Positions 6,823 to 15,539 of a stretch of 32,879 nt of DNA are shown one piece after another. The position numbers and the translations under genes were made by a program. A model generated the notes under the pieces. That model was not told the origin of the DNA and did not search any database. It saw only the letters and a program-made list of their open reading frames with translations. The DNA is taken from the NCBI GenBank assembly GCA_934675465.1, contig CAKUQM010000020.1, positions 1-32,879 on the forward strand, in the 5' to 3' direction. Position 1 is the first letter of the stretch; the number at the start of each line of letters is the position of its first letter. Origin of the DNA: an uncultured Erysipelotrichaceae bacterium. Lineage in GTDB: Bacteria > Bacillota_I > Bacilli_A > Erysipelotrichales > Erysipelotrichaceae.

Positions 6823-8301
6823 TTATGCCCTTCCATATACATGCGTCAATTCTTTCAAACGCTCTTTAATATCATCTGTGAAACAACCATCTTCCGCCAT
6901 CCATTGCCAGTTTCTTCCAACTGTACTAGGTGCATTCATTCTTGCATTCTCATCAAGACCTAACAAGTCTTGAGCCTGCACAATAGCTGTATCACATACA
7001 GTAGCCATCAATTGTCTAATCATTACCCAATTGAAGTCATCGCCATCTCTATAGCCAATATATTCTTTACAAAAATCTAAAGCTTCAGGAGACAATTCCT
7101 TAGTCCAACCCATAACAGTTTGATTATCATGAGTACCAACATAAGCGATTTGATTCTTCTTTAGATTATAAGGAATATTGTCATTTCCATTACTATCACG
7201 ACTATCAAAACCAAACTCCAAGACACCCATGCCAGGATAAGTACTATATGCAAGTAAGTCCTTAACATCATCATCCATATAGCCCAAGTCTTCCGCAATA
7301 ATATTAGAACCAACATGTTCTCTTATAGCCTTAACCAAAGCCTTACCAGGGCCTCTTACCCACTTACCATCCTTAGCAGTAGTAGCACCATAATCGATAG
7401 TATAATAAGCACTCAAGCCTCTAAAATGATCTATTCTTACATAGTCATAAATACTACATAAGTGTTTTAATCTTTTTATCCACCAAGCATAGTCAGTATC
7501 TAGATGATGATCCCAATCATAAATAGGATTACCCCATAATTGACCATCAGCCGCAAAACCATCAGGTGGACAACCAGCTACCTTCTTAGGAACTAACTCC
7601 TCATCAACCAAAAACAATGAAGGATCAGAGAACACATCACATGAATCACTAGAAACATACAACGGACAGTCACCAATAATCTTTATTCCCTTAGAATTTG
7701 CATATTCCTTTAATTCAAACCATTGTTTAGTAAACAAATATTGAACCACGCGCCAGAAATCATATGTATCCTCATATTCCTTCTTTAAAGAAGAAATAGT
7801 TTCAGGATCCTTTTCCTTATATTCCTTTGGCCAATCAATCAAAGATGCATAATTTAACTTCTCTTTAATAGTTTGGAACAATGCGTAATCTTCCAACCAC
7901 TCATTCTCTTTCTCAAACTTCTCAAAATCCTCAAATTCACCTTTTTCAATAAAACGCTTGCACGCAAGTCTTAAAATTGGATAACGCTTATTATATAAAG
8001 CACCATAGTTGATACGACCATTAAATTCCCAGTCAACATCAACATAATCTTCTTTCTTTAATAAGCCTTCTTTTTCCAAATATTCCAAATCAATGAAATA
8101 AGGATTACCCGCAAAAGCAGAAACTGATTGATAAGGAGAATCCCCATAACCAGTTTGAGACAAAGGCAAGATTTGCCAATAAGTTTGATGAGCCTCACTC
8201 AAGAAATCAACAAACTTATAAGCCTCATCACCAAAGCTTCCAATACCATACTTAGATGGTAAAGAAGAAATATGCATTAATACACCTGATTTTCTATCCA
8301 T
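6823..8301 (-). CDS. malQ: 4-alpha-glucanotransferase (amylomaltase, GH77)
   Basis: Cytosolic disproportionating enzyme that moves alpha-1,4-glucan segments between maltodextrins and releases glucose. 492 residues, normal for bacterial MalQ. GH77 signatures seen: RKSGVLMHISSLPSKYGIG at the N-terminus, GDCPLYVSSDS, DYVRIDHFRGL with the nucleophile Asp, IAEDLG with the general acid Glu, and YVGTHDNQT with the transition-state Asp. It lies between the permease gene (3-base gap) and the ATPase gene in one operon, so imported maltodextrins would be processed at once. This is the best evidence for the substrate of the transporter. Confidence 0.95.
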   Translation of the reverse strand: MDRKSGVLMHISSLPSKYGIGSFGDEAYKFVDFLSEAHQTYWQILPLSQTGYGDSPYQSVSAFAGNPYFIDLEYLEKEGLLKKEDYVDVDWEFNGRINYGALYNKRYPILRLACKRFIEKGEFEDFEKFEKENEWLEDYALFQTIKEKLNYASLIDWPKEYKEKDPETISSLKKEYEDTYDFWRVVQYLFTKQWFELKEYANSKGIKIIGDCPLYVSSDSCDVFSDPSLFLVDEELVPKKVAGCPPDGFAADGQLWGNPIYDWDHHLDTDYAWWIKRLKHLCSIYDYVRIDHFRGLSAYYTIDYGATTAKDGKWVRGPGKALVKAIREHVGSNIIAEDLGYMDDDVKDLLAYSTYPGMGVLEFGFDSRDSNGNDNIPYNLKKNQIAYVGTHDNQTVMGWTKELSPEALDFCKEYIGYRDGDDFNWVMIRQLMATVCDTAIVQAQDLLGLDENARMNAPSTVGRNWQWMAEDGCFTDDIKERLKELTHVYGRA

Positions 8302-8304
8302 AAA

Positions 8305-9165
8305 TTATCCCTTAACAGCACCAGCTGCAACTCCCTTAATAATATACTTTTGACAGAACAAGTAAATTAGTACAACAGGAAGTAAAGCCAAAATAATTAA
8401 AGCCATACTAGCACCCATATCTACTTGACCATATGAACCTCTTAAGTATTGGATATGAATTGGAATAGTACGATACTTGTTAATATCAAGTACTAGATAA
8501 GGTAACAAGTAGTCATTCCATACCCACATAGCTTCCAAAATACCAACAGAAATTAATGATGGTGACAACATTGGAAGCACAACCTTAAAGAAAGTCTTAA
8601 CAGGAGTACAACCATCCATTACAGCAGCCTCTTCAATCTCAAGTGGAATTTGCTTAACAAAACCCGTAAACATAAAGATGGCTAAGCCAGCACCAAATCC
8701 TAAATAAACAACAGGAATAGTGAATGGAGTGTTTAGATGCAACATAGTAGCAGTATTTGACAATGTGAACTGTACCATTTGGAAAGGTACGATCATTGAG
8801 AAAGTACATAGTGCATATACAAACTTCGCAAATCTAGAATTAACTCTAGAAATATACCAAGCTGCCATTGATGTACAAACTAGAATCAACGCAACTGATA
8901 ATACAGTAATAATTAATGAATATTTAACACAGTCCCAGAAACTATAGTTACCACTAGTCATACCAGTAATATAGTTGGCAAAACCAACATAATTTTCACT
9001 TGTTGGTAACTTAAATGTCTCAAGCGCAATAGCACCCTTTGTCTTAAAAGAGTTCATTAATACGATTACAATAGGCATTACCCAAGCCAAACTAGTTAAA
9101 GTTAAAACGATAGTAATAACCCAAGCCTTCGCTTTTTCTCTTTTCAATGAAGATTCCTTTTTCAT
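8305..9165 (-). CDS. Sugar ABC transporter permease, MalG type
   Basis: Inner subunit of a CUT1-type carbohydrate importer in the cytoplasmic membrane. 286 residues with about six hydrophobic segments, the first at residues 13-36. The cytoplasmic EAA loop is clear: EIEEAAVMDGCTPVKTFF near residue 180, where the ATPase docks. Its ATG overlaps the stop of the MalF-type gene by one base (9165) with GGAGG before it, so the two permeases are coupled. The C-terminus KGVAAGAVKG is typical of MalG-like proteins. Maltodextrin is inferred from malQ in the same operon. Confidence 0.9.
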   Translation of the reverse strand: MKKESSLKREKAKAWVITIVLTLTSLAWVMPIVIVLMNSFKTKGAIALETFKLPTSENYVGFANYITGMTSGNYSFWDCVKYSLIITVLSVALILVCTSMAAWYISRVNSRFAKFVYALCTFSMIVPFQMVQFTLSNTATMLHLNTPFTIPVVYLGFGAGLAIFMFTGFVKQIPLEIEEAAVMDGCTPVKTFFKVVLPMLSPSLISVGILEAMWVWNDYLLPYLVLDINKYRTIPIHIQYLRGSYGQVDMGASMALIILALLPVVLIYLFCQKYIIKGVAAGAVKG

Positions 9166-10121
9166 TATTGTTGAACCTCCTTACTTCTAGTGAATTTTAA
9201 TTGTAATAAAGAAATAGCTGCAACCAAGATAAAGAAGATAACAGCCTTAGCTTGTGCTGTACCCTTAGCCCAAGTATTAATCTTACCGAATGAATTAGAA
9301 ATATTTAGAGCCAACATTTCAGTCATCTTAATTTGACCAGCAGGAGTAGTAACAACCGGCGCACCACCTGTTAAAGCCAAGTTTTGGTCAAATAGCTTGA
9401 ATGAATTTGTTAAAGACAAGAACATACAAATAGAAATAGTAGTCATCATATTAGGCACAATAACCTTAAACAATGATTGCCACTTATTAGCACCATCAAT
9501 CTTAGCAGCCTCTAGGATATCCTCAGAAACAGATTGGAAACCAGCAATATAAATAATCATCATATAACCGATTTGTTGCCAAGCCATTAGGATTACTAAG
9601 CCCCAGAAACCAAACTTAGCATTAGCTGTTAAGTAAGTGTTATATCTAATCAAAATACCATTAAAAATTAATTGCCAAATATAACTTAGTACGATACCAC
9701 CAATCAAATTAGGCATAAAGAATGTAGCTCTAAAGATATTACTTCCCTTAATCTTTAAAGTTAACAAATATCCTAAGAAGAATGACAATACATTGATCAC
9801 AACAACACTTACAACCGCATACTTTGCAGTATAAATAAATGCTTGCTTAAATGATGGATCAGCGAAAGCTCTAGCATAGTTAGAAAAACCAACCCACACA
9901 TCCTTAACCTTATCTAGTGGAATAAACAAAGCTTCTCTAATAAGTCTAAATTGACAGAAAGACAAGTAAACACCACTGGCAAAAGGCCAAACAAATCCAA
10001 TCACAAAGCAAACAAAAGTTGGAATTAAAAAAAGCCAAACCTTACGTTTGATTGGATTGACGATTAGATCGCTACTAAGAGCATTCGGATCTCTTTTCAC
10101 ATACTTCTTTTTCTTTTTCAT
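9165..10121 (-). CDS. Sugar ABC transporter permease, MalF type
   Basis: Partner permease of the CUT1 importer. 318 residues; hydrophobic segments start at about residue 28 (VWLFLIPTFVCFVIGFVWPF), and the EAA loop reads ILEAAKIDGANKWQSLFKVI near residue 215. The N-terminus is very basic (MKKKKKYVKRD), fitting a cytoplasmic start. It is the second gene of the operon, 119 bases after the binding-protein gene with a hairpin in the gap. Confidence 0.9.
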   Translation of the reverse strand: MKKKKKYVKRDPNALSSDLIVNPIKRKVWLFLIPTFVCFVIGFVWPFASGVYLSFCQFRLIREALFIPLDKVKDVWVGFSNYARAFADPSFKQAFIYTAKYAVVSVVVINVLSFFLGYLLTLKIKGSNIFRATFFMPNLIGGIVLSYIWQLIFNGILIRYNTYLTANAKFGFWGLVILMAWQQIGYMMIIYIAGFQSVSEDILEAAKIDGANKWQSLFKVIVPNMMTTISICMFLSLTNSFKLFDQNLALTGGAPVVTTPAGQIKMTEMLALNISNSFGKINTWAKGTAQAKAVIFFILVAAISLLQLKFTRSKEVQQ

Positions 10122-10190
10122 AAGAATCGTCCCCTCTTTTATCCTCTTTTAAATAATCAAAGAAGATTACTTAAAACAAAATAATAGAAG

Positions 10191-10220
10191 AAAGAGGGAC
10201 AAAGGATTGTCCCCCTTTTT
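10191..10220 (-). terminator. Intercistronic hairpin after the binding-protein gene
   Basis: GGGACAA (10196-10202) pairs with TTGTCCC (10207-10213) around a 4-base loop, with four further pairs after one mismatch. On the minus strand it is followed by CTTTCTTC, a moderate T-rich tract. Partial termination or RNA protection here would give more binding protein than permease, as is usual for such operons. On the plus strand it is followed by six T. Confidence 0.6.
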
Positions 10221-10240
10221 TAAAATCAACTTATTATAGA

Positions 10241-11524
10241 TTATTCAGCTTCTTGAGCTAATAAGTTATTCCAACCGTCAACAAATGCAGTCTTAACTGG
10301 TTCCCAGTTTCCATCAACAGCATATTGTTTTAAAGCACTTACAAGACCAGCACGGAAATCATCAACTGCAGGTGTGTAGTTGAATGCCCAGCTAACATTG
10401 TACTTACCATCAGCTAATAATTCATTAGCTTGAGCGAAGAATACGTTTTCAGGTTCCTTAGCATTCTTGAAAGGAATAGGACCAAATTCTTTAGCCATCA
10501 TAGTAGTACCTTCTTCAGAAGTAACAACCCACTTCATGAAATCTAAAGTAGCCTTTTGATCAGCTTCGCTAGCTAAGTTACTTACAGCCCAGTGAGCTTC
10601 AGTACCAGAACATAATGCAGCATTTTCTTCGCCTTCATGACCACAGTAAATTGGAATCATTTGAAGATCATCAGCATTCATACCGTAGTTACCAGTTAAA
10701 GCAGAATATTCCCAAGAACCATTTTGATAGAATACAGCCTTACCTTCACCAAATTCAGCTTCAGCACCATCACCAGCTTCATTATTAGCAACTGGATCAG
10801 TAGCAGAATTATTTAGATATAAATCCCAAATATTCTTATATTCATCTAAGTAAGTACCCTTGATTTCAGTCTTAGAAGTAATACCTTCATAGTGTAATGG
10901 AAGAGTAATTAAGTGACCAGTAAATCTCCAAGAAGAAGAATCAGCTAAACCAGCATTAGTGAATGCATCGAAACCTAATTCAGCAGCTCTAGCATGAATA
11001 TCTTCAGCAACAGCCTTTAAAGTTTCAAAGTTAGTGATTTCAGAAATATCATGACCAGCCTTAGCTAATAAAGCCTTGTTCACGATAATACCGAAACATT
11101 CGTAACAATAACCAATACCTAATGTCTTACCGTCTTTAACTAAATCAAAATCATGAGTAGTCATTTCGTTGTAAACATCAGTACCAGCTAAATCCATAGC
11201 GTAGTCACCATAAGTAGCAACAGCACCATCATTAGTTAATTGGAACATTGTAAGTTCAGGTGTAGCCTTACCTAATTCATTTTGTAAGCTTACATCATAG
11301 TTACCACTAGCAGCAGTAACAACCTTTACTTCAACACCAGTTTCTTCAGTATACTTCTTAGCTAATTCTTGCCAAGCCGCATCTGACTCAGGCTTGAAGT
11401 TAAGATAGAATACTTTGCCACCAGCAGGTGTATCACCACCTTCTGTAGTACCAGAATCCTTATTACATGCAACTAATGTGAAACACATTAACACTGCAAG
11501 TAATACCGCAAAAAGTTTTTTCAT
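10241..11524 (-). CDS. Sugar ABC transporter substrate-binding lipoprotein (MalE-like)
   Basis: Surface lipoprotein that captures the sugar for the MalF/MalG-type permeases. Three ATG codons stand in a row (11530, 11527, 11524); the AGGAG at 11533-11537 is best spaced for the last, giving MKKLFAVLLAVLMCF. Lipobox LVAC with Cys about 20. After a Gly/Thr-rich linker the mature part has the SBP type 1 pattern with FYLNFKPESDAAWQELAKKY and the YQNGSWEY motif seen in sugar binders. About 427 residues. First gene of the operon, behind a promoter with a LacI/CcpA-type site. Substrate maltodextrin by context. Confidence 0.88.
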   Translation of the reverse strand: MKKLFAVLLAVLMCFTLVACNKDSGTTEGGDTPAGGKVFYLNFKPESDAAWQELAKKYTEETGVEVKVVTAASGNYDVSLQNELGKATPELTMFQLTNDGAVATYGDYAMDLAGTDVYNEMTTHDFDLVKDGKTLGIGYCYECFGIIVNKALLAKAGHDISEITNFETLKAVAEDIHARAAELGFDAFTNAGLADSSSWRFTGHLITLPLHYEGITSKTEIKGTYLDEYKNIWDLYLNNSATDPVANNEAGDGAEAEFGEGKAVFYQNGSWEYSALTGNYGMNADDLQMIPIYCGHEGEENAALCSGTEAHWAVSNLASEADQKATLDFMKWVVTSEEGTTMMAKEFGPIPFKNAKEPENVFFAQANELLADGKYNVSWAFNYTPAVDDFRAGLVSALKQYAVDGNWEPVKTAFVDGWNNLLAQEAE

Positions 11525-11573
11525 CATCATGTCTCCTTTTCATTATCTCGATGGATGAAATTCATCTGAATTA

Positions 11574-11603
11574 ATTCTACCACTATTTCATAAAGCGCTT
11601 ACA
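11574..11603 (-). promoter_or_regulatory. Maltodextrin operon promoter with LacI/CcpA-type operator
   Basis: On the minus strand an extended -10, TGG followed by TAGAAT (11574-11579), lies about 45 bases upstream of the coding start. The palindromic core AAGCGCTT (11593-11600) in TGTAAGCGCTTTA sits where the -35 would be. It matches much of the catabolite-responsive element pattern and also suits a LacI-family maltose repressor, so binding there would block transcription. No LacI-family regulator gene is in the window. Confidence 0.6.
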
Positions 11604-11782
11604 TATTTTTTTATAAATTTGTTAAATTTATAACTTAATTTGATTTCCTTGTTAACAAAGTAACATATGTGGTATTAAATAAGCAAAAATGAGCTAAGTT
11701 TAACGCACAATTACTTATAAAATAGCTTTGATGATATTTAAAAGTGTAAATAATTTTGTTCGATTGTGCTTAAAACCTTTTA

Positions 11783-11788
11783 TATAAT
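11783..11788 (+). promoter_or_regulatory. Possible -10 element of the accessory island
   Basis: A perfect TATAAT lies 50 bases before the short leader ORF. The -35 is poor: TCGATT stands at 17-bp spacing (11760-11765). The stretch 11604-11782 otherwise shows nothing recognisable. Confidence 0.35.
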
Positions 11789-11837
11789 GAAATTGTTGAT
11801 TATTCTTGCAATTTTGCTTCACTGGAGGGAACAAAAA

Positions 11838-11882
11838 ATGTTAAAAAATAATTTTGAAAAAGGAGGCTTAACAAAATGGTGA
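11838..11882 (+). CDS. Possible 14-residue leader peptide
   Basis: ATG at 11838 with GGAGGG eight to nine bases before it opens a frame reading MLKNNFEKGGLTKW. Its stop (TGA at 11880-11882) overlaps the start of the next gene at 11876, and the AGGAGG for that gene lies inside it. Such an arrangement allows translational coupling. It may equally be the cut-off start of a lost gene. Confidence 0.3.
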   Translation: MLKNNFEKGGLTKW

Positions 11883-12802
11883 ATCTAAGTAAATTAGAAG
11901 AGATTAAAGATCTTCGAACAGTGTGGCCTCACGAAGCTTTGGATTTTACGCCATGGCTTTCGCAAGACGATAATATTACGTTGCTTGCAGATGCTATAGG
12001 ACTTGATATCACAGTAGATGAAATGGAATCCTCTGTTGGAGACTTCAATGTGGATATTTTTGCTTCTGAAACTGGAACAGACAGAAAAATCATTATAGAG
12101 AATCAGTTAGAGGATACCAATCATGACCATCTTGGTAAGCTGATTACTTATGCGTCTGGTAAATCGGCAGACGTGATTGTATGGGCAGTAAAACATGCAC
12201 GCGAAGAACATAAGGCGGCAATTGAATGGCTGAATAACCACACCGATGAAAAAGTAGGATTTTTTCTTTGCGAGATTAAATTGTATCGTATTGGCAATTC
12301 GGAACCGGCAGTAAAGTTTGAAGTTATTGAAAAGCCTAATGATTGGACAAAGGAAGTAAAGAAAAGCGACTCTACAAATGCAACTCAGCAACAACGCTAT
12401 GATTATTGGGTGGCATTCCAGGATTACGCTTTCCAGAATTTACAGTTTGGCAAAAACTTTAATCGTAGAAAGCCATCAACGAGTCACTGGATGAATTTCA
12501 GCATAGGATTCTCTGCATGTCATATAACTGTTTCTCAAATTCAGAAACGTAATGAGCTTGATGTGGAGTTGAATATTAGCGAAGATAAAGAACTGTTCCA
12601 TTCTTTACTTTCAAATAAGGATGAGATTGAAGTAAGTGCTGGGCTGAACTTTGACTGGCGTGAGTTACCAGAACGTAAGGCTAGCCGTATTGTGATTGAA
12701 AAAAGTGTAGCTTTAGGCGATAAGAGTCAATGGAACGAGCAGTTCGATTGGCTTATTGAAGTAATGCTTAAAATGAAGAAGGCATTCAAGAAGTACCTGT
12801 AA
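11876..12802 (+). CDS. DUF4268-type protein with PD-(D/E)XK nuclease-like N-terminus
   Basis: 308 residues. The N-terminal half has the order expected of a PD-(D/E)XK fold: a DFNVDIFA strand with Asp56/Asp60, then KIIIENQLE with Glu75 and Gln77, then a helix starting with HDHLGKLITYASGK. The second half (about 170-308) contains YDYWVAFQDYAF and a DUF4268-like region ending in a basic helix. Proteins of this type are predicted nucleases found in accessory and defence-rich regions. AAAGGAGG precedes the ATG. It is the first gene of a plus-strand island with more G/C in codon third positions than the flanks, which suggests transfer. Target unknown; a role in restriction is only a guess. Confidence 0.7.
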   Translation: MVNLSKLEEIKDLRTVWPHEALDFTPWLSQDDNITLLADAIGLDITVDEMESSVGDFNVDIFASETGTDRKIIIENQLEDTNHDHLGKLITYASGKSADVIVWAVKHAREEHKAAIEWLNNHTDEKVGFFLCEIKLYRIGNSEPAVKFEVIEKPNDWTKEVKKSDSTNATQQQRYDYWVAFQDYAFQNLQFGKNFNRRKPSTSHWMNFSIGFSACHITVSQIQKRNELDVELNISEDKELFHSLLSNKDEIEVSAGLNFDWRELPERKASRIVIEKSVALGDKSQWNEQFDWLIEVMLKMKKAFKKYL

Positions 12803-12961
12803 TCGGAAAATGCAGATGTTTGCTATGAAGCAAATTTAAAATTTGGATTGTGAAGAACATTAATGCGACAAAATTAAAGATTGAATGTTGAGATCGGAAA
12901 AACTCCAATTCATCTATCAAGCAAATAATTGCGATGCTGATAAAATCAGTAAACACTTTTT

Positions 12962-13591
12962 TTGAAATGTAATCAAAGATTCTTTAAGCAGAAAGTGAGG
13001 GCGTATATGAGGGCTGAGAAAAAAATGGCGTCAAAAGAAAAAGACAACTATGTAAAAAAGAAGAAAGAAATGAACTTCCAAAGTGTGGATTCCATGCAAT
13101 TGGTGGTTAATGTCGTTAACGAGGCGGCAATGGCTCTAAATGATAAAAACCGCACCATTAGAGAGAGTGCTATCCCAGAAGTATTGTTTGGTGCATTGGG
13201 AGCTGGTATAGGAGGAATTGGTTCTTTTGCCGCTCTTTACGGGCTTGGCACTGTAGTTGGCCTATCTGCCTCAGGTATTACATCTGGTCTATACGCTGCT
13301 GGAGGTATTGTGGGAGGCGGCATGACAGCTGGCGTGTTTGTACTTGCAGCACCGGTCGCTGTTCTTGCTGCCACTGGTGTTGGAGTTGCTGCGCACCTAA
13401 AGAATAAGCAACTCCGACAAGAGAAAGAACGTTTATATAAAGAAGCCTTGAAAAAACATGAGGCCATAATAAAAGCAATGAAGGCAGAGGCTGATGCTGA
13501 TAAGGAACGCATGGAATATCTCCAAAGTCTTAATATTCTATTACAACAAGCAATTAAGGACTTGCAACATGACTTGGGAATCGAAGCATAA
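12962..13591 (+). CDS. Glycine-zipper membrane protein with C-terminal coiled coil, unrecognised
   Basis: Up to 209 residues from a TTG at 12962; starts at the ATG codons 13007 or 13025 are also possible, and GTGAGGG before 13007 favours that one. Residues about 74-145 are two or three small-residue, glycine-rich hydrophobic segments (LFGALGAGIGGIGSF, GGIVGGGMTAGVFVLAAPVA), a pattern of self-associating membrane helices. Residues about 148-205 are a charged coiled coil (KNKQLRQEKERLYKEAL). The first 45 residues are lysine-rich. The coiled-coil part is similar to the broken gene next door, so they are paralogues. No family recognised; a membrane-active effector is one possibility. The 159 bases before it hold no gene. 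Confidence 0.6.
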   Translation: MKCNQRFFKQKVRAYMRAEKKMASKEKDNYVKKKKEMNFQSVDSMQLVVNVVNEAAMALNDKNRTIRESAIPEVLFGALGAGIGGIGSFAALYGLGTVVGLSASGITSGLYAAGGIVGGGMTAGVFVLAAPVAVLAATGVGVAAHLKNKQLRQEKERLYKEALKKHEAIIKAMKAEADADKERMEYLQSLNILLQQAIKDLQHDLGIEA

Positions 13592-13604
13592 GTGAGGTAT
13601 ACCA

Positions 13605-13995
13605 TTGAAGAAATTTAATTTGAATAAGTAAAATCATTGCTAGACAAGATCGGGTGCAGTTTAGCGAGAGTTGGTAAAGAAGTGGTGAAGATTGCAAAGG
13701 AAAGAATTTTTCAGATTAGCATTCTAGCCGCTTTGTATTAAGCGGTTAGTACGTTCTTCTTGATCAAAAAATATAGAACCAAACTGAGGAAAAAGAACAA
13801 TTGTACAAAAAGGCACTTGAAAAGCATAACACAATTATAAAAGAACTGGATACGAAAATAGCAATTGACAAGGAAAGGCAAGATTACCTATTAGCATATG
13901 ATTCCCAGCTGAAGAAAGAAATGAACGAATTGAAATTTGAGCTACATGAATTAAAAAGTAGATTACTGAGCTTGAAAAAAGAAGGCAATCAATGA
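13605..13995 (+). pseudogene. Broken paralogue of the coiled-coil membrane protein
   Basis: TTG at 13605 follows GTGAGG but stops after eight codons. A second piece (13628-13741) reads LLDKIGCSLARVGKEVVKIA and a short hydrophobic stretch, ending in TAA at 13739. A third piece in another frame (TTG at 13801, 64 residues) reads LYKKALEKHNTIIKEL, matching LYKEALKKHEAIIKAM of the intact neighbour, and continues as a coiled coil. Together they look like one gene broken by a stop and a frameshift. The last piece ends in ATGA overlapping the next start, so it may still be translated and couple to it. Confidence 0.6.
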
Positions 13996-15356
13996 GTAAA
14001 TATAAATATTCCAAAACAGAACAGCAAATCAATGATGTTCTGAAATATCATGATGAAGAACTAAAAAAACTTAAAGCGGCACGACCTTCTACATCTGAAG
14101 TAGATAGAAGAATACAGGAAAGTGAAGATTTGCTTCGAATGCTAGGACATACGAAAATATCGACAGTATCTAAGCAAGAAAAACCGAAGCAAGTGATGGT
14201 TATACCTTCATGGGAAAATTTATGTTCTGAAGCAGTGAATGTTGTTGGTACAGGGAATGCACTTGATTCAATCTTCACGGAAGCGGAGCTTAAAACAAAT
14301 ACCCAGGAGATTCGTATGCTTAATGCGGAATATAATCAGCTCCAACGTTTAGACAAGTATGATATTACCATCAGTGCCGCCGCAGGGCTACTTGGAGCAG
14401 CTATTGACATTTTATTGGTTGGTATTCCCAAAAAGACACCGGAAGGCTTGAAAGGCGGTCCACTCTCAAATTATGTCAGAGATTGGTTTGATAAACAATT
14501 TCCAGAAGAAGAGATGGAAAAACTTGCTAACTCAAAAGTCAGCAAGGTTCCCTATGATGCACAAGACAATCGAAATACCACTATACACGTAGAGGGTTTA
14601 TCCGCTTATTATCATCGTCTGCTTTCATTAGGACATGATCCATTACTTGGACTTATTTTTGGTGTTACAGATATCCTGACAGGAAGAATGACTACGATTG
14701 ATAAAACAGGAAAAATTGTGTCGCAAGTTATGGAGAATTATGCCGACCGAAAAGAAATAGATATTTTTGCAGCTATAGCAAAACAACTTATCCATTTTAA
14801 ATCTGACATTACAACATCAATGGGTCTTCCAGCTCCAATGATGGGATTGTTCAATCTCCTTCAATTTAGAGAAATTGGAGACTATGAGCAGACTATAGCA
14901 GAAATTGTACAGGGGATGTATTACGAGGGATATGACTTTATACACTTCTGTACGTTGTCTATTCCGGTCATGATTGTTGAAGTTGTAACTCGAATAGGAT
15001 ATGCATTTAAACACATTAAAGAAGGCTATTCAATTAAGGAGTCAATTCCATTTTCAACAAATCGAGATAAGCATCCCAAACTTGCAACCATGTTATTTAT
15101 AGGCCATTCAGCAGCAACTGCAATTAATGCCGGAAAAGTTTATTTTACACAAAATCCAATAGCCATTAACTACCCACAATGGATTGAATTTGGTAAGTAT
15201 TCATATAAACAACTTAAGTGGATGCTGATAGAAAAACCGAACGCGAGAGATGCTTATGTTAGTGGAAGATTGAACGAGCAACTTGCTGAAGTGCTTGAGG
15301 ATGTGAATACTACATTTGATGAATTCTCGACAAATTATATAGTTGTGTTTGAATGA
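13992..15356 (+). CDS. Unrecognised 454-residue protein, last gene of the membrane cassette
   Basis: Starts at an ATG overlapping the previous frame by four bases, with AAGAAGG before it. Residues 1-55 are a charged helical segment; 105-122 may form a short coiled coil. Hydrophobic segments lie at about 125-145 (ISAAAGLLGAAIDILLVGIP), 211-230 (LSLGHDPLLGLIFGVTDIL), 275-291, 316-337 and 365-385 (ATMLFIGHSAATAINAGKV). Histidine-containing motifs GHDPLLGLIFGVTDILTG and IGHSAATAIN stand out as possible conserved sites. A terminator follows. I recognise no family. Its position after the coiled-coil membrane genes, partly overlapping, suggests that they act together. Confidence 0.7.
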   Translation: MSKYKYSKTEQQINDVLKYHDEELKKLKAARPSTSEVDRRIQESEDLLRMLGHTKISTVSKQEKPKQVMVIPSWENLCSEAVNVVGTGNALDSIFTEAELKTNTQEIRMLNAEYNQLQRLDKYDITISAAAGLLGAAIDILLVGIPKKTPEGLKGGPLSNYVRDWFDKQFPEEEMEKLANSKVSKVPYDAQDNRNTTIHVEGLSAYYHRLLSLGHDPLLGLIFGVTDILTGRMTTIDKTGKIVSQVMENYADRKEIDIFAAIAKQLIHFKSDITTSMGLPAPMMGLFNLLQFREIGDYEQTIAEIVQGMYYEGYDFIHFCTLSIPVMIVEVVTRIGYAFKHIKEGYSIKESIPFSTNRDKHPKLATMLFIGHSAATAINAGKVYFTQNPIAINYPQWIEFGKYSYKQLKWMLIEKPNARDAYVSGRLNEQLAEVLEDVNTTFDEFSTNYIVVFE

Positions 15357-15393
15357 GATAACAGTTGTCGGCGTTGTACGCACAAACAGCAAT

Positions 15394-15435
15394 AAAAAGG
15401 TGAGATAGGATTATATTAACCTAAATCACCTTTTT
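15394..15435. terminator. Bidirectional terminator closing the island
   Basis: AAAAAGGTGA (15394-15403) pairs perfectly with TCACCTTTTT (15426-15435), with an inner TAGG/CCTA pair. The A and T tracts make it work on both strands. Confidence 0.85.
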
Positions 15436-15494
15436 ACATTTTATAAGTTGAGGCACCCAATTTTTACGACCGAGATATTTCGCAAAAATCTCCT

Positions 15495-15526
15495 TGTTGT
15501 TTGATGAGTAATAGCTACAAACAACA
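15495..15526. repeat. Inverted repeat before the small acidic gene
   Basis: TGTTGTTTG (15495-15503) pairs with CAAACAACA (15518-15526). It lies just past the minus-strand stop at 15540. No clear T run, so it may be an inefficient terminator or only an RNA 3'-end stem. Confidence 0.45.
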
Positions 15527-15539
15527 TGTAGCCCAATAC

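Noticed and set aside
11591..11603. A definite CcpA cre site
   Set aside because: The core fits, but the last two consensus positions (CA) are not met, and a LacI-family maltose operator explains the palindrome equally well; kept as an unspecified operator.
13237..13605. Long minus-strand ORF in the island
   Set aside because: It is the antisense shadow of the glycine/alanine-rich membrane gene, whose plus-strand frame has the better protein pattern.
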